Positions 8,195 to 16,064 of a stretch of 16,180 nucleotides of DNA are shown piece by piece (position 1 is the stretch's first letter; each line of letters starts with the position of its first letter). Source of the stretch: Candidatus Gallibacteroides avistercoris. GTDB lineage: Bacteria; Bacteroidota; Bacteroidia; Bacteroidales; CHK158-818. Made by a program: the position numbers and the translations under genes. A model generated the notes under the pieces. It was given only the letters and a program-made list of their open reading frames with translations, had not been told where the DNA came from and searched no databases. The stretch is from the NCBI GenBank assembly GCA_018714665.1, contig DVNA01000218.1:1-16180 (forward strand). Direction: 5' to 3'.

Positions 8195-9853
8195 TTACTG
8201 TGCTGTTACCGGTTCTTGTTCGGTTGGTTTTGCCGGGGCCTGCGGGAAACTTTTCCCTTCGCGCAGAATTTCCTGTGCTTTTAGGATTGTTTTATCGTTT
8301 TTCGCCAGTACCTGGTAGAAGTCGTTTTCTTCCAACGTATTGCGGATGATATAGGCATACAACCCATCCAGTATCAGTTGCCTGGATATCTGGATATATA
8401 CCGGACGACGTTTGATACCTTTGCTTTGTGCATAGCTGACAAACTCTTCCAACAACGGCTGGCTTTGCAGGTAGGCCAACAGGCTGTCGCAATTATTATA
8501 TTGTTTCAGTGTCTCGCGGTTTTTGTCGGCATATTCAAAGGCAAAACGGTAGAGTGCGCCGGTATTCATGATTTGCAGGAAATACGAGGTGATGTTCGTG
8601 GTATCGCGCGGCACAAAAATGTCGGGGGTAATACCTCCGCCTCCGTAAACGGTACGGCCGTTGTAGGTTTCGTACCGGAGCGAGTCGTTCTGTTTGATGC
8701 TGTCCTGCGAGAGGAGTTCGCCGTGTTCCAACCGCGAGATGTAGTCGAGTTCGTACTCTTCCGATTCACCCAGTTTATATTCACGTTGAATGGAACGTCC
8801 CGATGGGGTGTAGTACCGGGCTATTGTCAAACGGATGGCCGATCCGTCGGCAAACGGAATCTGTTGTTGTACCAGCCCTTTTCCGTAGGAGCGTACCCCG
8901 ACAATGGTTCCCCGGTCGTTATCCTGAATGGCACCGGCAAAGATTTCACTGGCAGAACCGGACCATTCGTCCATCAAGACCACGATCGGGTTTGTCTGGA
9001 AGGCGCCTGTTCCGTTTGAGTAGGCTTCGTTTCTGGGCGAGGCTTTTCCCTCGGTATAAACGATGAGTCTGTCTTTCGGCAGGAATTCATTTACCATGTT
9101 GATGGCTTCATCCATATAACCGCCGGAGTTGCCTCTCAGGTCGATGATATAATTCGATGCTCCGCTGTTGCGCAGCTGGGCCAGGGCATTCATAAATTCG
9201 TTGTAGGTTGTACGCCCGAAACGGCTTATTTTGATGTATCCCGTTTTTTTATCTATCATAAACGACGCGTCCACGCTGTTCAACGGAATATCGCCCCGCG
9301 TGATTTCGAACGGCAGCAACTCTTTCGATGTGGCCCGTTTGATGCCTACCTTTACGGTGGTACCTTTGGGGCCTCGCAACCGGGAGGAGATGTCGTCCAT
9401 CGAAACCTCTTTCCCCACGTAGGTGGTATCGTTGATGGTCACGATTCGGTCGCCGGCCAGAAGCCCTACCTTTTCAGAAGGTCCTCCGGGTATTACGCTC
9501 ACCACCGTTACCGTGTCGATAGCCATGTTGAATTGGATGCCGATACCGCTGAAACTCCCCTCCAACGGTTCGTTTACTTTCTCGAAATCGGAGGCTTTGA
9601 TGTACAGCGAGTGAGGGTCTAACTCTTTCATGATTTTGGGCATTACCTTTTCGATGATCTCCTCCGGATTGATGGAGTCCACATAATGCCGGTCTATGAT
9701 ATTGATCAGGTTGTCAATCTTGTTCTGGCCTGCCAGGGAGGAGAAGTTTCTCCCGGAGAGGCTGATGCGGGTATAGAAGTTGCCGGCATAAATTCCTGCA
9801 CACACTGCAACGGCAATGATTAACGGCAACCATACAAATCTCTTCTTATTCAT
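8195..9853 (-). CDS. S41 C-terminal processing peptidase (CtpA/Tsp type) with PDZ domain
   Basis: The 552-residue product starts with a short basic segment and one hydrophobic anchor (residues about 7-25), so the rest should be periplasmic. A PDZ domain covers about 95-180 (SGIGIQF, GDRIVTIND). The S41 domain follows, with the catalytic serine and lysine visible: Ser300 in SGSASEIFAGAIQD and Lys325 in SYGKGLVQ. Asp311 matches the spacing seen in E. coli Tsp. An upstream DLRGNSGG segment is also typical. The last 170 residues are a family extension. These proteases trim or degrade envelope proteins from the C terminus. The start overlaps the deaminase stop by 8 bases (ATGAATAA). The VAVC before Cys18 is a poor lipobox, so I treat it as a membrane anchor. 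Confidence 0.93.
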   Translation of the reverse strand: MNKKRFVWLPLIIAVAVCAGIYAGNFYTRISLSGRNFSSLAGQNKIDNLINIIDRHYVDSINPEEIIEKVMPKIMKELDPHSLYIKASDFEKVNEPLEGSFSGIGIQFNMAIDTVTVVSVIPGGPSEKVGLLAGDRIVTINDTTYVGKEVSMDDISSRLRGPKGTTVKVGIKRATSKELLPFEITRGDIPLNSVDASFMIDKKTGYIKISRFGRTTYNEFMNALAQLRNSGASNYIIDLRGNSGGYMDEAINMVNEFLPKDRLIVYTEGKASPRNEAYSNGTGAFQTNPIVVLMDEWSGSASEIFAGAIQDNDRGTIVGVRSYGKGLVQQQIPFADGSAIRLTIARYYTPSGRSIQREYKLGESEEYELDYISRLEHGELLSQDSIKQNDSLRYETYNGRTVYGGGGITPDIFVPRDTTNITSYFLQIMNTGALYRFAFEYADKNRETLKQYNNCDSLLAYLQSQPLLEEFVSYAQSKGIKRRPVYIQISRQLILDGLYAYIIRNTLEENDFYQVLAKNDKTILKAQEILREGKSFPQAPAKPTEQEPVTAQ

Positions 9854-10280
9854 CTTTGGTCTCTTTTATGTCTAAATATTCTACCTGGATACCGGCTTTT
9901 TTGAGCAAGTCCAATCCGTCTTGCAGCCGGTAATATTCGCCGAACACGACGCGGGAGATCCCTGCCTGGATGATGAGCTTGGAACATTCGATGCAGGGCG
10001 ACGCGGTTACGTACAGGGTGGCACCTTGGCTGTTGTTTCCCGACCGGGCAACTTTGGTGATGGCGTTGGCTTCGGCGTGTAGAACGTAGGGAAAGGTATG
10101 GCCGGTTTCATCTTCGCATCTGTTCTCGAATCCGGAAGGTGTTCCGTTGTACCCGTCGGAGATGATCATGTTGTCCTTTACCAGGAGAGCACCTACTTGT
10201 CTTCTTTGGCAATAGGAGTTTTCGGCCCATATCATCGCCATACGCATATAACGTCTGTCGAGTGCCTGTTGCTTGTTCAT
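9846..10280 (-). CDS. dCMP deaminase family protein (ComEB-like)
   Basis: The 144-residue protein carries the cytidine/deoxycytidylate deaminase zinc site: HAEAN with His68 and catalytic Glu70, and SPCIECSK with Cys96 and Cys99. The motif GYNGTPSGFENRCED is typical of the dCMP deaminase branch. It would convert dCMP to dUMP for thymidylate synthesis in the cytoplasm. I chose ATG 10280 (MNKQQALDRRYMRMAM) because homologues normally begin near here. An in-frame ATG at 10388 would add 36 very basic residues encoded by a purine-rich tract. That longer form is also compatible with the predicted promoter, so the start is not fully settled. It is the first gene of the five-gene run. Confidence 0.92.
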   Translation of the reverse strand: MNKQQALDRRYMRMAMIWAENSYCQRRQVGALLVKDNMIISDGYNGTPSGFENRCEDETGHTFPYVLHAEANAITKVARSGNNSQGATLYVTASPCIECSKLIIQAGISRVVFGEYYRLQDGLDLLKKAGIQVEYLDIKETKDE

Positions 10281-10409
10281 GCTCAAAGTCTGTTCGTTTT
10301 TGTTGGTTCTTTTATCGGATAAACGTCGGGACGGCTCTTCTCTTTTTCTTCCCCCCCTTCTGTTTGTCCGTTTTTTTCGTAACCGCATAACGGTTGCGGA
10401 ATGGCTTTA

Positions 10410-10417
10410 CAAAAGTA
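10410..10417 (-). promoter_or_regulatory. Possible -7 box (TACTTTTG) for the deaminase-to-LuxR run
   Basis: On the minus strand the bases read TACTTTTG, a match to TAnnTTTG, about 130 bases before the chosen deaminase start. No convincing -33 element lies 19-21 bases further upstream. Confidence 0.4.
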
Positions 10418-10476
10418 GGATAACTTTATGAATCCTCAGAGGTTTAGCCCGATTTTTTTTATCTCTTTATCTTATA

Positions 10477-11370
10477 TTACAAGATGGAAGGAGCCGTTGT
10501 TCTATTGTCGTTGGAAACCTGCAACGCCGAGAGATCGTTTTCGTTGATCATTTTTTGTGCACAATCGTACCCGTGTTGGTAAAGGTCGGCCAATTTTTGC
10601 GCGTTCTGTTCCAGCCTGTCTACCAGCAGAGACTTTTCGGGACGGATCACCACCAGGTTCCCCGCCTCCTCTTCTTTTTCTATGTATGCGAGGGTCTGGT
10701 TGTAGGCTGCCGGACGTACTAACATCTGCACTTTTAACGCCGGATATTTGTGGTACACGAACGGGATGTTTCGCACTTTCTCTTCTTTCCGGTATCCTTG
10801 CTCGCGGGTGAGCACCACCACGTTCTGAGTATGTCCCAGTGCGACGGAGCGTTTGACAGGAATGGGGTCGCAAATGCCTCCGTCGAGCATGGGTTTCCCG
10901 TCAATGTGTACAATTGGGCTGATGAACGGCAGGCTGCTCGATGCCCGGCAAATGGATAACAACCTTTGTGGGTCCGAACGCTCCGAGAAGTATTCCGCTT
11001 TTCCGCTCTGGCAGTTGCTGGTCACCATCTCGAAATTCGTGGAGGAGTTGAAGCACGCCTCGAAGTCGTAAGGTAATATCTTTGAGGGCAGTTCGTCGAA
11101 CAAAAAATTGAAGTCTATCCAGTTTCTCTGTCTCAGCAGATGTCTGACCCCGATGTAACGATATTTCTGCAAGATATCGATGTCGCAGGCTCTGGCCCGA
11201 CCCCGTTGTCGGGAGACGTAGGAGAGTCCGTTGCTGGCTCCTGCCGAAACTCCGATGGCGTATGGGAAATAGATTTTCCTGTCCAGAAAGCAGTCCAGCA
11301 CCCCTGCGGTAAATACCCCCCTCATGCCGCCTCCCTCTAAAACCAAACCGGTGTTTTGTTGTAGGATCAT
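10477..11370 (-). CDS. Patatin-like phospholipase family protein
   Basis: The 297-residue protein has the patatin catalytic set. The oxyanion loop is GGGMRG at residues 13-18, the nucleophile elbow is GVSAG with Ser42, and the dyad aspartate is Asp163 in DGGICDPIP. CRASSSLPFISP around 141-152 is typical of the bacterial YjjU/RssA-like branch. It has no signal peptide or membrane segment, so it is probably cytoplasmic or peripheral to the inner membrane. It would hydrolyse acyl esters of lipids; the real substrate is unknown. It stands alone, with a -7 box at 11396-11403 and a terminator hairpin separating it from the peptidase gene upstream. I see no clear terminator after it. Confidence 0.92.
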   Translation of the reverse strand: MILQQNTGLVLEGGGMRGVFTAGVLDCFLDRKIYFPYAIGVSAGASNGLSYVSRQRGRARACDIDILQKYRYIGVRHLLRQRNWIDFNFLFDELPSKILPYDFEACFNSSTNFEMVTSNCQSGKAEYFSERSDPQRLLSICRASSSLPFISPIVHIDGKPMLDGGICDPIPVKRSVALGHTQNVVVLTREQGYRKEEKVRNIPFVYHKYPALKVQMLVRPAAYNQTLAYIEKEEEAGNLVVIRPEKSLLVDRLEQNAQKLADLYQHGYDCAQKMINENDLSALQVSNDNRTTAPSIL

Positions 11371-11395
11371 ATCGTCGTGTTTATTAGATCGTTTT

Positions 11396-11403
11396 CAAAG
11401 TTA
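11396..11403 (-). promoter_or_regulatory. -7 box (TAACTTTG) for the patatin gene
   Basis: The minus strand reads TAACTTTG, matching TAnnTTTG, 25 bases before the ATG at 11370. It lies downstream of the terminator hairpin of the preceding gene, as expected for an independent promoter. No clear -33 element is seen. Confidence 0.5.
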
Positions 11404-11437
11404 CGAAAATCTGTTTGCCTGATGTGTGATAGAGAAT

Positions 11438-11478
11438 AAAAAATCGTCCCGATGTTCATGGCATGGAGACGATTTTTT
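11438..11478 (-). terminator. Intrinsic terminator after the YugP-like gene
   Basis: AAAAAATCGTC at 11438-11448 pairs with GACGATTTTTT at 11468-11478 for 11 pairs, with a 19-base loop. Read on the minus strand, the stem ends in a run of T. It lies 22 bases after the stop of the peptidase gene. The A/T flanks are symmetric, so it could also act in the other direction. Confidence 0.75.
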
Positions 11479-11500
11479 TGCGATATAACTGGGAGAGGTA

Positions 11501-12175
11501 TTACTCTCTTCTGTTCAGGAAAATCAGGATGTAATATACCAGGGTCGCAATCGAACCGAGAGCTGCCACCACGTAGGTGTATGCTGCCCATCGCAGGGCA
11601 TCCTGCGCTTTGTCGTGCGTATATACGTTGGTTACGCCTGCATTGCTCAACCATACCAATGCCCGGGAGCTGGCGTTGATCTCCACCGGTAGCGTTACGA
11701 CGCTGAACAAGGTGGTAACACCGTATAAAACGATTCCGAACAGGAGCAATCCCGGGAAGCTTTCCAACATCAGGATACCGGCCAGCAATACCCAGCTCAT
11801 CCATTGGGAAGCGAAACTTACCGCCGGCACCAGTTTGGATCGCAATGTCAGGAACGAGTAGGCGTTGGCGTGCTGTACGGCGTGTCCACATTCGTGGGCA
11901 GCTACCGCGGCAGCAGCCACACTGTTGCCGTAATAGACATCCTTGCTCAGGTTCACGGTTTTGGTGGCCGGGTTGTAGTGGTCTGTCAGGCGACCTTCTG
12001 TCGAAATGACACTCACATCGGTAATCCCGTTGTCACGCAACATCTTTTCGGCAATGTCTTTTCCCGTCAATCCGTTGGGAATGGCCACTTTTGAGTAGTT
12101 GTCAAACTTGGTTTGCAATACTTTCTGTACCAGAAAGCTGATAAGCGCAAACGCTATGAATATTACATAAATCAT
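11501..12175 (-). CDS. YugP-type membrane zinc metallopeptidase
   Basis: The 224-residue protein has the gluzincin-like site HECGH (His94, Glu95, His98). A likely third ligand is Glu165 in LPVEINASSRA, matching the Zn_peptidase_2 (YugP) family. Hydrophobic segments lie at about 1-17, 126-160 and 197-218, so the enzyme is an inner-membrane protein with three or four spans. The segment DHYNPATKTVNLSKDVYYGNSVAAAAVAAHE before the active site is highly typical of the family, although its substrate is not known to me. It has its own -7 box upstream and a strong terminator downstream, so it is probably monocistronic. Confidence 0.93.
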   Translation of the reverse strand: MIYVIFIAFALISFLVQKVLQTKFDNYSKVAIPNGLTGKDIAEKMLRDNGITDVSVISTEGRLTDHYNPATKTVNLSKDVYYGNSVAAAAVAAHECGHAVQHANAYSFLTLRSKLVPAVSFASQWMSWVLLAGILMLESFPGLLLFGIVLYGVTTLFSVVTLPVEINASSRALVWLSNAGVTNVYTHDKAQDALRWAAYTYVVAALGSIATLVYYILIFLNRRE

Positions 12176-12202
12176 ATCGTATTCGTTATTTGTTTACATC
12201 TG

Positions 12203-12210
12203 CAAATGTA
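12203..12210 (-). promoter_or_regulatory. -7 box (TACATTTG) for the YugP-like gene
   Basis: The minus strand reads TACATTTG, a TAnnTTTG match, 27 bases before the ATG at 12175. A TTG further upstream is spaced only about 15 bases away, closer than the usual -33 spacing. Confidence 0.5.
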
Positions 12211-12282
12211 GAACAAATCTCTTGCCAATATTGTTAATGTCAGGTATCTGGATAAATAAACTATGTTAAATCCGGGCCTTTT

Positions 12283-13593
12283 TTAAGGATGCTGTGCTTT
12301 GAAAAGGGCCAATCGTTCATCCAACAAGTCGTATTGGTGATCTTTGATGAAAGAGGTGCATGCCCGGATACCCTCTTGTTGCGAGCCGGTAGTAACCAGC
12401 GATATGGAACTTATACCATAGTAAATCAGCTCTTTCATCAACTCTCCGCCGGTAAGTCCGGGGTATCCGATGGTGAAGTAGAATCCGTCTGCTACCGGAT
12501 CGCCCAGATCGCTGTCATATACCAGATGGAACCCGTGTTTGCAGAATATCTCTTTCAGCTTTTGCGCCCTGCGGCCATACTCTTTTACCTCTGCCAGGAA
12601 GTTGTATGCTCCGTCCGAGGCGGCTTTCAGCATCGCTGCCATGGCGTATTGGGCAGAGTGGCTTACACCTGACGAAATGGCATAGAGCGCGCGGTGGATG
12701 AATACCGATCCGAAAGAGCCTCCTCCGTAGCGTTGGGTGAGCCCGTCGAATGTGCGTTGGTAGAGCTTGTCGGAGATGGCAACCACGCCGATACGTTGTC
12801 CGGCATAGCTGAATGCTTTTGATCCGGAGATGAGCAAGATGTAGTTGTCCGTATATCGGGCAACGCTGGGTTGGAACGGGGCCTGGAACGGACAACTCAG
12901 GTCTTTGCGGAAATCCATGGCGAAGTATGCCAGGTCTTCCAGCACGATGGTGTCGTATTGGGTGGCTAATTGGCCGATGACAGCGAGCTCTTTTTCTTTC
13001 AAGCATATCCAGGAGGGGTTGTTGGGATTGGAGTAGATGATGGCGGCGATATTCCCTTTTGAGAGGTAGCTTTCCAGTTTGTCGTGCAGTTTCTCTCCCC
13101 GGAAATCGTACACGTCGAAGGATTCGTATTTGTATCCCATGACCGTGATTTGCTGTTTTTGTACCGGGAATCCGGGATCGATAAAGAGAATGGTATCTTT
13201 TTTCTTGTCGCACTGGCCGCATACCAGGAACGAAGTGAACGAACCCTGCATGGAGCCTACTACCGGGACGCACCCTTGTGGGGCGACATCTATGTCGATA
13301 AAGGCTTTGATAAAACGGCTGGCTTCGTTTTTGAGTTCGGGCAGCCCGTCGATAACCGGATAGATGGAGGCCACACCTCGTTCTAACGCGGCGATTTCGG
13401 CTTTTACGCCTACGGCAGAGGGAGGCAGTCCCGGTACGCCCATCTCCATGTGTATAAATTCGGTACCGGTATCTTTCTCTAATTTGGAGGCAATTGCAAC
13501 CACCTCGCGGATGGTGGCCTTCTCAAAATTGCGTATATTCATTTGTTCGATGGCCGTATTGACGGCGTTCTCAGGAATCGGTGTATTTTTCAT
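12283..13593 (-). CDS. PLP-dependent class I/II aminotransferase
   Basis: The 436-residue protein has the fold-type I landmarks: SNPNNPSW with the substrate-binding Asn at about 189-192, Asp220 and Tyr223 in LEDLAYFAMD, the Schiff-base lysine Lys259 in SGSKAFSYAGQRIG, and Arg267. VGSMQGSF at 112-119 matches the phosphate-binding region. It would move an amino group between an amino acid and a 2-oxo acid in the cytoplasm. Substrate is not predictable, and no pathway neighbour helps. I chose ATG 13593 because the frame upstream stays open for 206 more codons only by running through the YjjG gene in another frame, with arginine-rich nonsense sequence. The start is preceded by a run of ten T and, at 13620-13627, a good -7 box. 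Confidence 0.92.
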   Translation of the reverse strand: MKNTPIPENAVNTAIEQMNIRNFEKATIREVVAIASKLEKDTGTEFIHMEMGVPGLPPSAVGVKAEIAALERGVASIYPVIDGLPELKNEASRFIKAFIDIDVAPQGCVPVVGSMQGSFTSFLVCGQCDKKKDTILFIDPGFPVQKQQITVMGYKYESFDVYDFRGEKLHDKLESYLSKGNIAAIIYSNPNNPSWICLKEKELAVIGQLATQYDTIVLEDLAYFAMDFRKDLSCPFQAPFQPSVARYTDNYILLISGSKAFSYAGQRIGVVAISDKLYQRTFDGLTQRYGGGSFGSVFIHRALYAISSGVSHSAQYAMAAMLKAASDGAYNFLAEVKEYGRRAQKLKEIFCKHGFHLVYDSDLGDPVADGFYFTIGYPGLTGGELMKELIYYGISSISLVTTGSQQEGIRACTSFIKDHQYDLLDERLALFKAQHP

Positions 13594-13619
13594 CTTAAAA
13601 AAAAAATTTGTTGTGCTTA

Positions 13620-13627
13620 CAAAGGTA
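13620..13627 (-). promoter_or_regulatory. -7 box (TACCTTTG) for the aminotransferase gene
   Basis: The minus strand reads TACCTTTG, an exact TAnnTTTG match, 26 bases before the ATG at 13593 and after the YjjG stop at 13677. This supports the short aminotransferase start. No clear -33 element is seen. Confidence 0.55.
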
Positions 13628-13676
13628 CAAATAAAAACAGCATCTTGTATCCTCTTTGGCCGACGACTCTTCCTTG

Positions 13677-14372
13677 TTACAGGATGCCGGGGATTTCGTC
13701 GAGTGAAAATACCGTGAAAGTGGGAGGTTCGGCGGTTATCTCCTGCCGGTTCGGGTTGTAGAATATCTGGTCTATTCCGGCAGCCTGGGCTCCCTGGATG
13801 TCGGCATCGTAATTGTCTCCTATCATAACGGTTTCTTCCGGAAGGGAACCGGCTTTTTTCAGGGCATACCGGAAGATGTCGGGATGGGGTTTGTTTACGC
13901 CGGCCTCTTCGGAAAGGATGATGCCCGAAAAGAAATCCCGGATGCCGGCCTGTTCCATTTTGGCGAATTGCACTTCGCTGAATCCGTTGCTGAGGATGAA
14001 CAAGGGATACTGTTTGCGGGTAAGGTATTGCAGAAGTTCCAGGGCGTAGGGACATAATCCCGATTGCTGTTTTAAGGCGGCGAAATAGGATTCGTTTATT
14101 TCGTGTACCAGCCCGATGGAGTCGTCTACCCCCACGCGTCGCAGAAGGAATCCGATACGTTCGTGCATGAGTTGGTCTTTGGTCAGCCGTCCGTGGTGGA
14201 ACAATGCCCATAACTCGCTGTTCCGGGTGTGATATAGTGTGAAGAATGTTTCGTAATCGGGATAGTAGCGAGAAAAGTCGAACTGTTGGTAAACGTGCTT
14301 CATGGCAATTTTAGAATTGCCCGAGAAGTTCCACAGCGTATCGTCAAGGTCTATAAAAACAGTTTTATACAT
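13677..14372 (-). CDS. yjjG: YjjG-type HAD pyrimidine 5'-nucleotidase
   Basis: The 231-residue protein begins MYKTVFIDLDDTLWNF. The DLDDTLW form of motif I (Asp8, Asp10) and the length fit the YjjG family of noncanonical nucleotidases. Motif II is Ser128-Asn129-Gly130, the motif III lysine is Lys161 in VNKPHPDIF, and the acidic loop is GDNYDADI (Asp186, Asp191). A helical cap lies at about 15-105. E. coli YjjG dephosphorylates dUMP, dTMP and altered pyrimidine nucleotides and cleans the nucleotide pool. The same role is plausible here but inferred. The gene follows the lipoprotein terminator by 25 bases, and I see no separate TAnnTTTG box, so it may depend on read-through or on a promoter I cannot recognise. 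Confidence 0.85.
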   Translation of the reverse strand: MYKTVFIDLDDTLWNFSGNSKIAMKHVYQQFDFSRYYPDYETFFTLYHTRNSELWALFHHGRLTKDQLMHERIGFLLRRVGVDDSIGLVHEINESYFAALKQQSGLCPYALELLQYLTRKQYPLFILSNGFSEVQFAKMEQAGIRDFFSGIILSEEAGVNKPHPDIFRYALKKAGSLPEETVMIGDNYDADIQGAQAAGIDQIFYNPNRQEITAEPPTFTVFSLDEIPGIL

Positions 14373-14397
14373 ATTATCGGTCTGGAAAAATGAAAAA

Positions 14398-14422
14398 AAG
14401 AGGCTGTCGTCGGCAGCCTCTT
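14398..14422 (-). terminator. Intrinsic terminator after the lipoprotein gene
   Basis: AAGAGGCTG at 14398-14406 pairs with CAGCCTCTT at 14414-14422, giving a 9-pair GC-rich stem with a 7-base loop. On the minus strand it is followed by a run of seven T. It lies 19 bases after the lipoprotein stop. Confidence 0.85.
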
Positions 14423-14441
14423 GTCTGATATGAATGGGTGG

Positions 14442-15329
14442 TTAATCTACTTGAATTACTAAATATTTTGACAGACTCCAAAACTCTTTCGGGTTGTCGA
14501 TGACCAGCGTAACGTTTTTCTGCCCCTTTTCGTCCTTTTCTTCTTTGAACGAGTAGCTTCCTTCGGGTTGGTTGGAGAGGACCTTCGCTTTTTTAGCATA
14601 TAGGGGTATCTCTTTGAGTGTACGCAGATCGGCTTTGATGAAGTAGTCCTTGTTGAAGTCGTCTTGCAAAACCTTGGTAGATTGGAACAGTCCGCCGCCA
14701 CTGATGATTTTTTGTTCTTTCAATTCGCTCTTCGTTCCGAATACATACCAAACGGTGTTGATCTCTGTGCTCTGTTTGGATATCTCTTCCTGTTGACGGT
14801 AAGATTCTTCGGTCAAGGTCGATACCACATTCTTCATGTCGGTGATGGTGTTGTCCAGTTCCTGAATTTTTACATCCCGTTTGGCCAGTTCTTCCTGCAA
14901 GGAGGCGATCATGGCCGCTTTGCTGTTGATTTCGTCGGTCAGCCGGGCAATGGTTTTTTTCATTTCGGCCGATTGGTACTGGCTGTTTTTTAACTGTTTT
15001 TCAAGTTTGTTCAGTTGTTCCTTGTTGTTTTTCAGCGTTTCGGCAATCAACTGCATATCCGATTTCAGTTTTTCCCGGGTAGAGGTGGAGATTTCACCGC
15101 TGGCTTTTGACTGTATGACCAAATAGTTTTCCGACTCTTTTATTTGGCGGAATCCTTCTTCTACGTCGTTAAGCGTCCCCAGTATTTCGTCAAACTCCGC
15201 TTGTGTCTGGGTAGCGGCCAGTTTTAACGAGTCGTTTTCCATTTGCAGGGCTTTGTACTCCTTGGAGCTTTTTACACACGAGGCCAAGGGCAGTGCGGCA
15301 ATGGCCAAAAGTAATACAAGTTTTTTCAT
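14442..15329 (-). CDS. Coiled-coil lipoprotein
   Basis: The 295-residue product has a lipoprotein signal: MKK, a hydrophobic stretch, then the lipobox LPLASC with Cys18 as the lipidated residue. Residues about 25-195 are rich in Glu, Lys, Gln, Leu and Ile in a heptad-like pattern and should form a long coiled coil. A C-terminal globular segment (about 196-295) has alternating strands (TVWYVFGTKSELKEQKII, YSFKEEKDEKG). It should sit in the outer membrane or at the cell surface. The size and plan resemble the Bacteroides Cbp1-type collagen-binding proteins as I recall them, but I cannot confirm that by alignment. The start is 12 bases after the rsmI stop, so the two are probably co-transcribed, and a terminator follows. 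Confidence 0.85.
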   Translation of the reverse strand: MKKLVLLLAIAALPLASCVKSSKEYKALQMENDSLKLAATQTQAEFDEILGTLNDVEEGFRQIKESENYLVIQSKASGEISTSTREKLKSDMQLIAETLKNNKEQLNKLEKQLKNSQYQSAEMKKTIARLTDEINSKAAMIASLQEELAKRDVKIQELDNTITDMKNVVSTLTEESYRQQEEISKQSTEINTVWYVFGTKSELKEQKIISGGGLFQSTKVLQDDFNKDYFIKADLRTLKEIPLYAKKAKVLSNQPEGSYSFKEEKDEKGQKNVTLVIDNPKEFWSLSKYLVIQVD

Positions 15330-15341
15330 AATTGTCTTTTT

Positions 15342-16052
15342 TTAGGGTTCGTCAGATTTTTTTGTTTTGTCTTTTGCCTTTTCGGGGCAACCGGTTACTA
15401 CTATAACAATTTCGCCTTTGGGTTCGTTGTTGGTAAAATATTCGGTTATTTCAGACAAAGTTCCTCTTACGGTTTGTTCGTGTATTTTGGATATTTCGCG
15501 GCTTACGGAGGCTTCTCTTTCTGGGCCGAAGACCTCGATAAACTGGGTCAATGTCTTTACCAGTCGGTAAGGTGATTCGTAAAAGACCATTGTACGCTGT
15601 TCCCGGGAAAGCTCTTGCAGGCGGGTTTGACGCCCTTTCTTTTGAGGCAGGAATCCTTCAAAGCAGAACCGTTCGTTGGGCAGGCCAGAGGCTACCAACG
15701 CGGGAACGAAAGCGGTTGCTCCCGGCAGACATTCTACTTCGATACCGGCCCTTCGACATTCGCGTACCAGCAGAAATCCGGGGTCGGAAATGGCCGGTGT
15801 CCCAGCATCGGAGATGAGGGCGATCTCTTCGCCCGACAGAATCCGATTGATGACCGAACCGACGGTCTGGTGTTCATTGAACTTGTGATGCGACTGCATC
15901 CGGGTATGTATGCCGAAATGTTTGAGCAGTATCCCGCTTGTCCGGGTATCTTCGGCCAGTATTAAATCGACCTGGCTCAATATCCGGAGGGCACGTTGGG
16001 TAATGTCTTCCAAATTCCCGATGGGGGTGGGTACTACATAGAGCTTGGGCAT
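15342..16052 (-). CDS. rsmI: 16S rRNA (cytidine(1402)-2'-O)-methyltransferase RsmI
   Basis: The 236-residue protein has all the marks of RsmI in the tetrapyrrole-methylase fold: VVPTPIGNLEDI at residues 6-17, AEDTRTS at 33-39, SDAGTPAISDPG at 81-92, LPGATAFVPALVASGLP at 109-125, and FEGFLPQKKG at 131-140. It uses S-adenosylmethionine to methylate the ribose of C1402 in the decoding centre of 16S rRNA. The C-terminal tail is Lys-rich. It follows an unidentified gene by 12 bases and precedes the lipoprotein by 12 bases, so it is the middle gene of a probable three-gene transcript. Confidence 0.96.
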   Translation of the reverse strand: MPKLYVVPTPIGNLEDITQRALRILSQVDLILAEDTRTSGILLKHFGIHTRMQSHHKFNEHQTVGSVINRILSGEEIALISDAGTPAISDPGFLLVRECRRAGIEVECLPGATAFVPALVASGLPNERFCFEGFLPQKKGRQTRLQELSREQRTMVFYESPYRLVKTLTQFIEVFGPEREASVSREISKIHEQTVRGTLSEITEYFTNNEPKGEIVIVVTGCPEKAKDKTKKSDEP

Positions 16053-16064
16053 ACGCTTTTCTGT

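Noticed and set aside
9797..9820. Lipoprotein signal in the S41 protease (Cys18)
   Set aside because: The residues before Cys are V-A-V, with Val at the -1 position, a poor lipobox. A single membrane anchor explains the segment.
13594..14211. A 206-residue N-terminal extension of the aminotransferase reading frame
   Set aside because: It overlaps the well-supported YjjG-type gene in another frame, is arginine/histidine-rich nonsense in composition, and lies upstream of a good -7 box for the shorter form.
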